From G963676095 sp963676095 (GTDB lineage: Bacteria > Bacteroidota > Bacteroidia > Bacteroidales > Prolixibacteraceae): DNA of 64,000 bases. The notes beneath the pieces are model-generated. The model ran no database searches. It was given only the letters and a program-made list of their open reading frames with translations, and was not told the origin of the DNA. A program made the position numbers and the translations under genes. Positions 26,601-35,233 of this stretch are shown one piece after another. How positions within the stretch are numbered: the first letter of the stretch is position 1; the number at the start of each line of letters is the position of its first letter. The stretch covers positions 1,736,001-1,800,000 of the forward strand of contig OY781040.1 of the NCBI GenBank assembly GCA_963676095.1, read 5' to 3'.

Positions 26601-26870
26601 TTATCGGCGCAGCCCAAGCTCTTTAACAATATTACGATATCGTTCGATATCTTTCTTTGCCAGATAGTCAAGCAAACTACGGCGTTTACCTACAAGGCTG
26701 ACCAGGGCGCGCTGTGTACTGAAGTCTTTTTTATTTTTCTTCAGGTGCTCAGTCAAATTTGCAATACGGTATGAAAACAATGCGACCTGTCCTTCTGCAG
26801 AACCTGTATCGATGGCGCTTTTTCCATACTTTTCAAAAATTTCCTTTTTCTTCTCAGAAGTTAAATACAT
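26601..26870 (-). CDS. rpsO: 30S ribosomal protein S15
   Basis: The 89-residue product has standard S15 length and motifs: YGKSAIDTGSAEGQVALFSYRI, LTEHLKKNKKDFSTQRALVSLVGKRRSLLDYL and RYRNIVKELGLRR. It binds the central domain of 16S rRNA and organises the small-subunit platform. A promoter of Bacteroidota type is seen 88-117 bases upstream, and the pnp gene follows beyond a strong hairpin. Confidence 0.97.
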   Translation of the reverse strand: MYLTSEKKKEIFEKYGKSAIDTGSAEGQVALFSYRIANLTEHLKKNKKDFSTQRALVSLVGKRRSLLDYLAKKDIERYRNIVKELGLRR

Positions 26871-26957
26871 CTTTCTCTTTTATTAAGTGATACAATATTT
26901 AAACTGCAGCATTGATTTCAATAGCAACAGCTTAAAATTAACTTTAAAAAACCGCCG

Positions 26958-26987
26958 CAAAATTAACGAAAATTATTTGTTTTTCAA
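26958..26987 (-). promoter_or_regulatory. Promoter of rpsO
   Basis: On the minus strand TTG (26987-26985), a 19-base spacer and TAATTTTG (26965-26958) match the Bacteroidota consensus. The ATG of rpsO lies about 88 bases downstream. Confidence 0.6.
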
Positions 26988-27149
26988 CTTTTTATCAACA
27001 TTTCTTTACCGGCCCTATCAATTACAGAAACAACCTTCGCTTTGCCAATATCCCCCTTCTTTTACACCGATCTCCTTTCCCGGGACGGTTATAAAAACCT
27101 TAAAACCATAAAACAATCCGACCGTTAAACAATTTAGCCATCAAATCCC

Positions 27150-28190
27150 TTACTTATTCCCCTTCTCCAGTAATTCCCGAAACTTTTTTACATGTAAGGG
27201 AGAACCCAAAACAAAAAGCTGATCTCCCCTGCTTAAGGTCAGATCAGGAGAAGGGTTGAAAAGATATTTCGCCCCGCTCATCTTAATCCCGATAATATTG
27301 ACGCCATCCAGATCTTTATCTTTCAATTCCTGGATACTTCTGTTTACAAAGCAATCGGCCATATTGGTACAACTAATCTCTTCCAGGCTGACATCCTTCT
27401 TTTTTTGCAAAAGAATATATTCCAGGAATTCAACGACATCCGGCTGGGTCACCAATGTTGCCATCCGCTGTCCGCCAATACGTTCGGGCATGATCACGTT
27501 CGTCACCCCTGCCCTTTTCAGTTTGGTAACAGACTCCATCTCAGAAGCCCGGCTGACAATCTTCAACCCGGGGTTCATACTCCGGGCCGTTAGTGCGACA
27601 AAAACATTGTCTGCGTCGTTCGGGGTAGTGGCAATTAATGCCCTGGCCTTATCGACTCTGGCTTTCTTCAAGATATCCTCATGCGTAGCATCGCCCCTGA
27701 TATAAAGGAGTTCCTCATCTTCTCTTATCCTGGAGACCACATTCTCTCTCTTGTCTATAACGACAAAGTCGAGTCCATGGTCCCGCAGTTCCAGAGCTGC
27801 CTGTTCCCCATTACGGCCGTAACCGATAATGATAACATGATCTTTCAATCTTTGTATTTTTTTATCCACCCGATGTGTTTTTAAATAATTAACCAACTCT
27901 CCGTCAAAAATAAACCTCGCCAGGTTAGAACCAACATATGCAAGGCTCCCAAGGCTGAAGATAATCAAACCAGAGGTAAACAGCTTTCCTGCATCCGACA
28001 GGGGATGCACTTCACTAAACCCAACGGTAGAGATCGTAATGATTGTCATAAAGAAGGCATCTATTAATGAAAAGCCCTCCAGATAGACATAAGCCGCTGT
28101 TCCACTGGCAATCATAAAAATAAGTAAAAAAAGCCCTATCCGAATGGTCTTGTTCGATACATCCTGAAACTTATTCGCTTGCTGGTTCAT
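27150..28190 (-). CDS. Potassium channel with TrkA-N/RCK domains
   Basis: The 346-residue product has two membrane helices around a pore loop (residues 20-95, selectivity motif ITISTVGFSEVHPL). An RCK/TrkA-N Rossmann domain follows (about 113-235, VIIGYGRNGEQAALELRDHG and FVVIDKR), then a TrkA-C domain (about 260-345, INIIGIK-like strands, RGDQLFVLGS). This is the two-helix ligand-gated K+ channel architecture (Kch/MthK-like). It regulates K+ flux across the inner membrane. The start overlaps the end of the DUF2851 gene by 20 bases, implying coupled translation. Confidence 0.92.
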   Translation of the reverse strand: MNQQANKFQDVSNKTIRIGLFLLIFMIASGTAAYVYLEGFSLIDAFFMTIITISTVGFSEVHPLSDAGKLFTSGLIIFSLGSLAYVGSNLARFIFDGELVNYLKTHRVDKKIQRLKDHVIIIGYGRNGEQAALELRDHGLDFVVIDKRENVVSRIREDEELLYIRGDATHEDILKKARVDKARALIATTPNDADNVFVALTARSMNPGLKIVSRASEMESVTKLKRAGVTNVIMPERIGGQRMATLVTQPDVVEFLEYILLQKKKDVSLEEISCTNMADCFVNRSIQELKDKDLDGVNIIGIKMSGAKYLFNPSPDLTLSRGDQLFVLGSPLHVKKFRELLEKGNK

Positions 28191-29472
28191 CTGCGTCCAA
28201 TTTTTCCCTGCTGATCAATTTCGTTCCAACAGGGCAATTTAAACATTTTTTGGGATTACAATAGCTGTTTTTTAACTGAATAAGGGCCTGCGTATCAAAA
28301 GCGGAACGGACCGGGATCCCCAATCGCTGCCAATTTGCAATTACAGAATTGTTTTCCGCAGGAACCTTTTCAAGATAATCCAAAGCCAAATCCTTCAACT
28401 CCGGCCTGTGATGATACTCTCCGTAAACAAAAAGAAAAGGAACGATCGTGTTGATAACAATGTTGCAGAATGACGAATCACCAAGATGCTTCTGATTTTT
28501 CGGGGATACCTTATTAAAACGGTAATGATTTGTCCAATAACAGGATACCTCAATCTGAAATAATTTTTTAAGTTTCTCAAGGTCATTTATTTCTGTAAGT
28601 TTCGAAAACAGGGCCGACGACCGATGGATCAACCCGGCGAACTGGGCGATCCTTACAGTAGGAAAATTAACAGGCCTCATCCTCAAAAATTTCCACAGAT
28701 GCCCTTCTATCGGGCGTAATTTATATTTACCATACAAAAAAGAAAACTCCTGTCTCAACAACAAAAAATAATCATCCCCAATGAGCTCCTGGTTGAGAAG
28801 GCCTGCCGTTCCAAATAACAAAGCCTCAATCTGTAACAGGTTATCCTTATGCTTTGCAAGAATATTCAGAGGCAACGCTTTAGCCAGCATTTCAAAAGGA
28901 AGCGAATTGGTCTTGAACCCGAAATTCCGGGCCAGGAATTGATAAAATGTTTCATTCCAGTCATTTTTATTTTGTGCCAGCCGCCCGGTAATTTCAGACG
29001 TCTTCTGTTGTAACCGTTCAATCATCAGTCCATGGAACCAGATTTGAAGAGTAAGAATATCGACCTGATCAAAATGTTGCTGGCAGGCAATCCACCCTTT
29101 CGACCGGATCAGCTCATCATAATTTACTTCCAGATGAGGGGCATAAATCAGGGGCATTGATGGAACAGACTGCCCCTTTGAATTGAAGACCTGCCTGTCG
29201 TCGTTCCTTACCACATGCAAGATCACACTATCATAAGCCGGGTCCTGGTCGTGCTTATGCCTGTACCAGTCTGAAGCATGCCGGTGGATTTCGACATTTC
29301 CGGCCCAGACTGTATTTCCGATTTTAATCCGGGCATTAAAAAAATCAGGCCCTGCATTATAATTGATCATCCCGGGAGAAAAAACGGAAACAGGGTCGCC
29401 GTCCCTGGTCTTGAGGCGGGCCGTATCAAATAAACCATGTTTCCAAACAAAGTGCAAAAAGCTTTCATTCAT
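28171..29472 (-). CDS. DUF2851 family protein
   Basis: The 433-residue product begins MNESFLHFVWKHGLFDTARL and contains VFSPGMINYNAGPDFFNARI and WAGNVEIHRHASDWYRHKHD, the conserved core of DUF2851. Near the C-terminus a four-cysteine cluster CNPKKCLNCPVG, with a further Cys in NSYCNPKK, may bind metal. The N-terminal acidic and His residues (GPDFFNA, EIHRHASDW) look like a nuclease-type metal site, but this is a guess. The function is unknown. It is translated ahead of and overlaps the K+ channel gene. Confidence 0.87.
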   Translation of the reverse strand: MNESFLHFVWKHGLFDTARLKTRDGDPVSVFSPGMINYNAGPDFFNARIKIGNTVWAGNVEIHRHASDWYRHKHDQDPAYDSVILHVVRNDDRQVFNSKGQSVPSMPLIYAPHLEVNYDELIRSKGWIACQQHFDQVDILTLQIWFHGLMIERLQQKTSEITGRLAQNKNDWNETFYQFLARNFGFKTNSLPFEMLAKALPLNILAKHKDNLLQIEALLFGTAGLLNQELIGDDYFLLLRQEFSFLYGKYKLRPIEGHLWKFLRMRPVNFPTVRIAQFAGLIHRSSALFSKLTEINDLEKLKKLFQIEVSCYWTNHYRFNKVSPKNQKHLGDSSFCNIVINTIVPFLFVYGEYHHRPELKDLALDYLEKVPAENNSVIANWQRLGIPVRSAFDTQALIQLKNSYCNPKKCLNCPVGTKLISREKLDADEPASE

Positions 29473-29735
29473 AAGCCGGTATATTTTTATATCAAGATAA
29501 AATTACAAAAAAAATGATGCAGAAAACAAGCTGAAAATGAATAGGATTTTGTCTTGATAAAATACGAAAGGGGCCATCTGTACAAACAGGGATAATTTGG
29601 AGTATGGCTTAAGCAGATATACACAATTGATGTGTGAATAAAAAGTTATATGCGCCAACGATGAAGTAATAATCTGTAACAGGATAAAATATTTTCAGGG
29701 GAATTGTTATTATTCTTAACAAAAAACAGGTTAAT

Positions 29736-30287
29736 TTGGCAGAAAATTCCAAAACTGTGAATTCAACCCATATCAGCATAAAACGGGCGTTATTCTTTCT
29801 GATGCCGATCGTGCTTGCAGTTATCATTGTTTCTTTAACTATCGGGAAAAGCATTTACGGGCACAGGGAGTTAACAATGCTTTCTTTTGCCATCCTAAAT
29901 TTCTCCGGATATCTGTTTTTTTTGTTAATGCCCGTTGAACTGGCTTTTATTTATTACCTGCATTCCGACTTTAATATCTGTCTGCTCAACGTTGTAGCTA
30001 TTGGAACAGCAATATTTTCACAAATAATCGATTACCTGATCGGGAGATCGTTCAGTAAAGGGATAATCGACAGGCTGATCGGACGCCACAGGTTCGAAAA
30101 GGCAGAATCAGAAATACGGAAATACGGAAATATTACCATATTCGTATTCAACTTACTGCCACTTTCGTCTCCTGTCATTTCACTTGCTGCCGGCATGTTA
30201 AAGCACCGGGTTTATGAAGTAGTTATGTACAGCTTTGCCGGCCTGCTTTTAAAGTATCTTATAATGACCCTGCTGTTCGGTCGCTAA
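29736..30287 (+). CDS. Small VTT/DedA-like membrane protein
   Basis: The 183-residue product is almost entirely hydrophobic, with four to five helices. The region IIDYLIGRSFSKGIIDRLIG followed by FEKAESEIRKYGNITIFVFNLLPLSSPVISLAAGMLKH resembles the core of VTT (DedA/SNARE-associated) proteins, with the re-entrant Pro-rich loop. The start is a TTG at 29736; internal ATGs would remove the first helix. DedA proteins are thought to move lipids or maintain proton-motive force. It ends 3 bases from the convergent pyrF stop. The family assignment is tentative. Confidence 0.75.
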   Translation: MAENSKTVNSTHISIKRALFFLMPIVLAVIIVSLTIGKSIYGHRELTMLSFAILNFSGYLFFLLMPVELAFIYYLHSDFNICLLNVVAIGTAIFSQIIDYLIGRSFSKGIIDRLIGRHRFEKAESEIRKYGNITIFVFNLLPLSSPVISLAAGMLKHRVYEVVMYSFAGLLLKYLIMTLLFGR

Positions 30288-30290
30288 AAA

Positions 30291-31127
30291 TTAATATAAA
30301 AGATCTGCATTCACCAACAGTTCCTCCATGTTTACCTGTACATCCATTGCTGCATAACGCGCCTTCTCTGCAAAATCGACGCCTGAAGAAGCATAAATAA
30401 TAGCCCTGGACGAGTTGACAAGAAGCCCGCACTGGTCATTCATCCCGTATTCAGCAACTTCCTGCAGGCTTCCTCCCTGCGCCCCGACTCCCGGCACCAG
30501 GAGAAAATGATGAGGAACGACTGTCCGGATCTCCAGGAGTTTTTCTGCCTTCGTGGCACCAACCACATACATCATGTTATCAGCTGTTCCCCAGTTCTGT
30601 GAAGTCTTCAGCACGGTTTCGAAAAGAGGTTCACCATTCTTTTCATTTTTAACCAACTGAAAATCGGAAGCCCCTTTATTAGAGGTCAAAGCCAAAAGGA
30701 TAACCCATTTATCGAGGTAAGTCATGAACGGGGTCACGGAGTCTTCCCCCATATAAGGGGCTACAGTAACTGCGTCAAAATCCATGTTATCAAAAAAAGC
30801 CCTGGCATACAGGTTGGAGGTATTGCCAATATCTCCCCTTTTGGCGTCAGCAATAATAAACTGTTCCGGATACCGGTCCCGGATATAAGCAACAGTTTTC
30901 TCCAGGCTGCCCCATCCGGTCATTCCCTGGCTCTCGTAAAAAGCAAGGTTTGGCTTATAAGCAACACAAAGATCCTGTGTTGCATCGATAATTTCTTTAT
31001 TAAAGGAAAAAATCGGATCCGAAGTTTCCTTCAGGTGGCCAGGAACTTTTTGGATGTCAGAATCCAGTCCAATACACAGGAAGCTTCTTTTTTGTCTTAT
31101 CTGCTCGAAGAGCTGATCTCGGTTCAT
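30291..31127 (-). CDS. pyrF: Orotidine 5'-phosphate decarboxylase
   Basis: The 278-residue product is a type 2 PyrF. It has SFLCIGLDSDIQKVPGHLK at the start, the catalytic FIIADAKRGDIGNTSNLYAR, VTVAPYMGEDSV and LLVPGVGAQGGSLQEV. It makes UMP from OMP in pyrimidine synthesis. It follows prfA by 27 bases on the same strand, and a purM gene lies further upstream, so a nucleotide/translation operon purM-prfA-pyrF is likely. Confidence 0.96.
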   Translation of the reverse strand: MNRDQLFEQIRQKRSFLCIGLDSDIQKVPGHLKETSDPIFSFNKEIIDATQDLCVAYKPNLAFYESQGMTGWGSLEKTVAYIRDRYPEQFIIADAKRGDIGNTSNLYARAFFDNMDFDAVTVAPYMGEDSVTPFMTYLDKWVILLALTSNKGASDFQLVKNEKNGEPLFETVLKTSQNWGTADNMMYVVGATKAEKLLEIRTVVPHHFLLVPGVGAQGGSLQEVAEYGMNDQCGLLVNSSRAIIYASSGVDFAEKARYAAMDVQVNMEELLVNADLLY

Positions 31128-31154
31128 AAAATTATTTTTTCAAAAACACGTAAT

Positions 31155-32240
31155 TTAAATTTCTGCTTCTTTCAACCTTTCAGCATTTTCCTCAACCTGA
31201 AGTTTTTCGATAAATTCATCAAGATCGCCGTTAATAACGGCCTGCAGGTTATAGGAAGTTAAATTGATACGATGATCGGTTACCCGTCCCTGAGGCCAGT
31301 TGTAGGTACGTATTTTAGCCGACCTGTCGCCTGTAGATACCATTGTTTTCCGCTTCGATGCGATCTCATCGATATATTTCTGGTACTCCATATTATAAAT
31401 ACGGGTGCGAAGCTCAACCATGGCCTTTGCCAGGTTTTTCAGCTGGGACTTCTCATCCTGACAGGTCACAACGATACCGGTGGGAATGTGTGTCAGGCGT
31501 ATTGCCGAATAAGTAGTATTAACCGACTGCCCTCCGGGACCTGAAGAACAATAGGTATCTTTCCGGATATCTGTTTCCTTCAGTTCAACATCAAATTCTT
31601 CAGCTTCCGGCAAAACCGCCACTGATGCAGCGGAAGTATGCACACGGCCCTGCGTTTCGGTTTGCGGGACACGCTGCACCCGGTGGACACCGGACTCGTA
31701 TTTCAGGATCCCGTAAACACCTTCGCCCGTAACCTTGGCTACAATTTCCTTATATCCGCCTGCGGTCCCTTCATTCAAATGGGTCACCTCCAGGCGCCAT
31801 CCTTTCCGCTCACAGTATTTTGAATACATACGGAACAGATCCCCTGCAAAAATACTGGCTTCATCGCCACCCGTCCCGGCCCTGATCTCCAGGATGGCAT
31901 TCTTACCGTCTTCAGGATCTGCAGGAACAAGCAGCAGCCTGATTTCTTTCTCTTTATCAGGAATAAGCAGTTCGGTCTGTTCGATCTCTTCTTTTGCCAT
32001 CTCCCGGATTTCCGGGTCACTTTCTTCGGCCAGCATTTGTTTGCCAGAATCAATATTTTCCAGCAAGCCTTTATATTCTTTGAACGCCTGCACCAAGGCT
32101 TCCAGACGCCTGTACTCCTGATTCAGCTTTACATACCGCTTCATATCACCCATCACGGAAGGATCGGTAATTTGCTGACCAACTTCCTCGAAGCGGTATT
32201 TTATCGGTTCAAATTTTTCTATCAACGAATGATCTGCCAT
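31155..32240 (-). CDS. prfA: Peptide chain release factor 1
   Basis: The 361-residue product has RF1 length. It carries the peptidyl-tRNA hydrolysis motif SSGPGGQSVNTTYSAIRLTH at about residue 230 and GDRSAKIRTYNWPQGRVTDHR near the C-terminus. There is no frameshift site, which would mark RF2. It recognises UAA and UAG stops; the exact PxT tripeptide was not inspected. It sits between purM and pyrF on the minus strand. Confidence 0.95.
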   Translation of the reverse strand: MADHSLIEKFEPIKYRFEEVGQQITDPSVMGDMKRYVKLNQEYRRLEALVQAFKEYKGLLENIDSGKQMLAEESDPEIREMAKEEIEQTELLIPDKEKEIRLLLVPADPEDGKNAILEIRAGTGGDEASIFAGDLFRMYSKYCERKGWRLEVTHLNEGTAGGYKEIVAKVTGEGVYGILKYESGVHRVQRVPQTETQGRVHTSAASVAVLPEAEEFDVELKETDIRKDTYCSSGPGGQSVNTTYSAIRLTHIPTGIVVTCQDEKSQLKNLAKAMVELRTRIYNMEYQKYIDEIASKRKTMVSTGDRSAKIRTYNWPQGRVTDHRINLTSYNLQAVINGDLDEFIEKLQVEENAERLKEAEI

Positions 32241-32312
32241 ATAAAAAATATTAGGTACCAGTAACCTGATGCCAGTTTCCCTTCCGGCACCGTTTACCCA
32301 ATTATCTTTAAT

Positions 32313-33479
32313 TTAATATTCGAAATTCCCGTATTCAGATATAATGGTAAGCTTTTCCCCATCAAAAGGTTCAACTCTTCCAATAATCCGGGCATCAATG
32401 TTGAACGAGACGGCAATACTCATAATTGCATCCGCCAAGTCAGGCCTGAGATAAATTTCCATCCGGTGCCCCATATTGAAAACCTTGTACATTTCCTTCC
32501 AGTCCGTTCCAGATTCTTGTTGAATCATCCGGAAAAGAGGTGGTACAGGAAATAAGTTATCCTTGACAACGTGTACATTATCAACAAAATGCATCACTTT
32601 AGTCTGTGCACCTCCGGAACAATGGATCATTCCGTGAATATCTTTCCGGTAATGATCCAGAATTTTCTTAATAACAGGAGCATATGTCCGTGTCGGAGAG
32701 AGCACCAGCTTCCCTGCATCCAACCCCAGGCCTTCAATGGCATCTGTAAGCCTTTTGCTCCCGGAATAAACCAGTGATTCAGGAATTTCCGGATCATAGC
32801 TCTCCGGAAATTTTTGTGCAAGATAAGATGCAAATACATCATGCCGGGCAGAAGTAAGTCCGTTGCTTCCCATCCCCCCGTTGTATTCAGTCTCATAAGT
32901 TGTCTGGCCAAATGACGCCAGTCCAACGATCACGTCGCCGGGTTGGATCCGGTCGGCAGAGATAACGTCGGCCCGCTTCATCCGGCATACGACCGTCGAA
33001 TCGACAATAATCGTACGTACCAGGTCTCCCACATCAGCAGTTTCGCCCCCGGTCGGGTACACTCCTACACCCATCTGCTGCAACTCACGGCAAAGCTCAT
33101 CTGTACCGTTGATGATTGCGGCAATAACCTCTCCGGAAATTTTATTTTTATTTCTCCCTATTGTCGACGAAAGAAGGATATTATCCGTAGCCCCTACACA
33201 CAACAGGTCGTCAATATTCATGATCAAAGCATCCTGGGCAATACCTTTCCATACAGAAAGGTCGCCGGTCTCCTTCCAATAGGCGTAAGCCAATGAAGAT
33301 TTAGTACCCGCCCCGTCGGCATGCATAATGCTACACCACTCCGGATCGCCGCCAAGCACATCCGGAATAATCTTACAGAATGCCCCGGGGAACAACCCTT
33401 TATCAATATTCTTAATTGCCTGGTGAACATCTTCTTTTGACGCCGAAACGCCGCGATCCATGTACCTGCTGTTACTCAT
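32313..33479 (-). CDS. purM: Phosphoribosylformylglycinamidine cyclo-ligase (AIR synthase)
   Basis: The 388-residue product is a PurM-family enzyme with SIMHADGAGTKSSLAYAYWK, ALIMNIDDLLCVGATDN, YPTGGETADVGDLVRTIIVD and MIHCSGGAQTKVMHF. It is longer than the E. coli enzyme (345 residues), as is usual in Bacteroidota. It closes the imidazole ring of AIR from FGAM with ATP. A -7-like element on the minus strand (TAACTTTG, 33512-33505) lies about 26 bases upstream. Confidence 0.92.
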   Translation of the reverse strand: MSNSRYMDRGVSASKEDVHQAIKNIDKGLFPGAFCKIIPDVLGGDPEWCSIMHADGAGTKSSLAYAYWKETGDLSVWKGIAQDALIMNIDDLLCVGATDNILLSSTIGRNKNKISGEVIAAIINGTDELCRELQQMGVGVYPTGGETADVGDLVRTIIVDSTVVCRMKRADVISADRIQPGDVIVGLASFGQTTYETEYNGGMGSNGLTSARHDVFASYLAQKFPESYDPEIPESLVYSGSKRLTDAIEGLGLDAGKLVLSPTRTYAPVIKKILDHYRKDIHGMIHCSGGAQTKVMHFVDNVHVVKDNLFPVPPLFRMIQQESGTDWKEMYKVFNMGHRMEIYLRPDLADAIMSIAVSFNIDARIIGRVEPFDGEKLTIISEYGNFEY

Positions 33480-33586
33480 ATCGTCCTATGCTGTTTTAGC
33501 GCGACAAAGTTAACATTTTTATATCATTTCAGAAGTTATGTATTTTTGAAAATACAGACAAATCCAAAGAACATGACGAAAAAGAT

Positions 33587-33688
33587 AAAACCACAAGTGA
33601 CTTTAAAAAAATGTCAAGACAAAAAAAAATTTTCACTTGACATTTTAAAAAAATCACTTGTGAAAAAATAAAAATCACTTGTGGTTTT
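33587..33688. repeat. Nested inverted repeat in the purM/MFS intergenic region
   Basis: The 387-base divergent gap between purM and the MFS gene contains an outer pair, 33587-33600 (AAAACCACAAGTGA) and 33675-33688 (its exact 14-base complement). A third copy of the core TCACTTGTG lies at 33654-33662 and can compete for the left arm. An inner pair, 33608-33618 and 33636-33646, is complementary over 11 bases around AATGTCAAG/CTTGACATT. The loop is A-rich. It could fold as a long stem in RNA of either strand or be a binding-site cluster. No coding region is seen in the gap. Confidence 0.8.
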
Positions 33689-33810
33689 CCAAGTGTACTA
33701 ACTTTTGACAGCTTTATAAAAAACCAACAACAGAAACCCCTTAAACCAAAGAAACAATTAAAAGGTTCCCATAAACCACATTTTCTCTTTCTTTCCTTTT
33801 CTTTTCATGT

Positions 33811-33818
33811 TACCTTTG
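33811..33818 (+). promoter_or_regulatory. Putative -7 element of the MFS gene
   Basis: TACCTTTG fits TAnnTTTG and lies about 49 bases upstream of the MFS start. A matching TTTG at -33 is absent; the upstream sequence is T/C-rich. Confidence 0.35.
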
Positions 33819-33866
33819 CTGTCAAAACTATTCTGTATCTAACTTACCTGTTTCAAAATTCGGGAA

Positions 33867-35012
33867 ATGAGCAGGACAACACGTCATTTGACTAATGTTA
33901 TTTCAGTAACACTGGGGATGAGATTATTCTCCATGTCGATCATTATACCTTTTCTTTCTGTTTATGCACTGGGGCTGAAAGACGGGGCACCTTCGCTTAC
34001 CGGTTACGCGCTGGGGATTTTCGGCCTCACCCAGGCTGTTTTACAAATTCCTTTCGGAGCGCTCAGCGACCGGATCGGGTACAAAAAGGTAATGATTGCC
34101 GGATTAATCATGCTTATTGCAGGATTAACCACTGCATCTTTCGCCACCAGCATCTATTGGTTAATTTTTGCCCGCGCACTACAGGGAAGCGGGGCTATCG
34201 TCACCGTAGGTTATTCCTGGATATCTTCGGCTTCTGCAGATGAAGACCGCGACAAACAACTGACAAAACTGGGGGCTGTAATCGGGACGTTTACCATGCT
34301 GTCGTATACCATTGGCCCGCTTATCCATATTTTCATGAATGTCAGGCAGATGTTCCTTTTCTCTGCATTTTTGATCCTCTGCTGCCTCATCTGGGTAATA
34401 GCAGACACCAGGCAGGTCCCTGTCGAACTTAGGAAACAACAGCAAACACAAAACAAGGCAACAAAGACCGTCTTCAACAGGAAAAACCTGACCATGGGAT
34501 TTATGATGACAGTGAACAACCTGCTGATGATGTCATTCTTCTTCATGATTCCGATCCTGTTAAAAGGGATCCTGGAAACGAACCAGATGTGGATCATCCT
34601 CACTCCTGCCATACTGATATCGATCGGACTTCTTCCCCTGTTCTCCAAAATAGCTTCACGCGGAAGATCAAGGTCACTGATTACATCCCTGTTTATGCTT
34701 GATGGTGTAGGTTTTGCCTTGCTTTATAGTCATTCTCTCTCCGGGATATCTGCGGGAACAGTCGCCCTGATGACCGGATCATTTTCGATATCGGCCATTG
34801 TACCTATGCTTGCCAACAGAGGAATTGACAACCGGCAACGGGGCAAAGGCAACGGGGTAATTGTCAGCCTTCAGTATTTCGGATCTTTTCTGGGAGCTGC
34901 CCTCACCGGAACATTATGGAGCATATCTGAAAATATAGCCTTTCTCTTCACCGGGATTATGGCAGTAACAGGCATGGTCCTGATCTTAAGCCTGCCACGG
35001 GAAAACAAATAG
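33867..35012 (+). CDS. MFS transporter
   Basis: The 381-residue product has about twelve hydrophobic helices. It carries the MFS motif A in the loop between helices 2 and 3 (FGALSDRIGYKKVMIAGL) and the helix-4 region FARALQGSGAIVTVGYSW. A short cytoplasmic loop rich in Gln/Lys separates the halves (about 185-205). The pattern matches YajR/drug-efflux-like major facilitators that use the proton gradient. The substrate is unknown. It is divergent from purM and followed by an MprF-like gene. Confidence 0.9.
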   Translation: MSRTTRHLTNVISVTLGMRLFSMSIIIPFLSVYALGLKDGAPSLTGYALGIFGLTQAVLQIPFGALSDRIGYKKVMIAGLIMLIAGLTTASFATSIYWLIFARALQGSGAIVTVGYSWISSASADEDRDKQLTKLGAVIGTFTMLSYTIGPLIHIFMNVRQMFLFSAFLILCCLIWVIADTRQVPVELRKQQQTQNKATKTVFNRKNLTMGFMMTVNNLLMMSFFFMIPILLKGILETNQMWIILTPAILISIGLLPLFSKIASRGRSRSLITSLFMLDGVGFALLYSHSLSGISAGTVALMTGSFSISAIVPMLANRGIDNRQRGKGNGVIVSLQYFGSFLGAALTGTLWSISENIAFLFTGIMAVTGMVLILSLPRENK

Positions 35013-35233
35013 AACAGGTAACAAAAAGGCAGCAGACAGGCTAACCTCCCTGCGAGACCGATATACTTATTTTTGACAAAAGAATATAAAGACTTTTCCA
35101 TGTATTCAAAAATTTTATCAAACCCAATCGAAATTTGCCTTATTTTTGAAAAAACAAATAAACCAGGACTGACATTGCAACAGAACAGTGCGGGAAAAAT
35201 AAACCAAAACATAAAAAACTATACCCTAAATTA

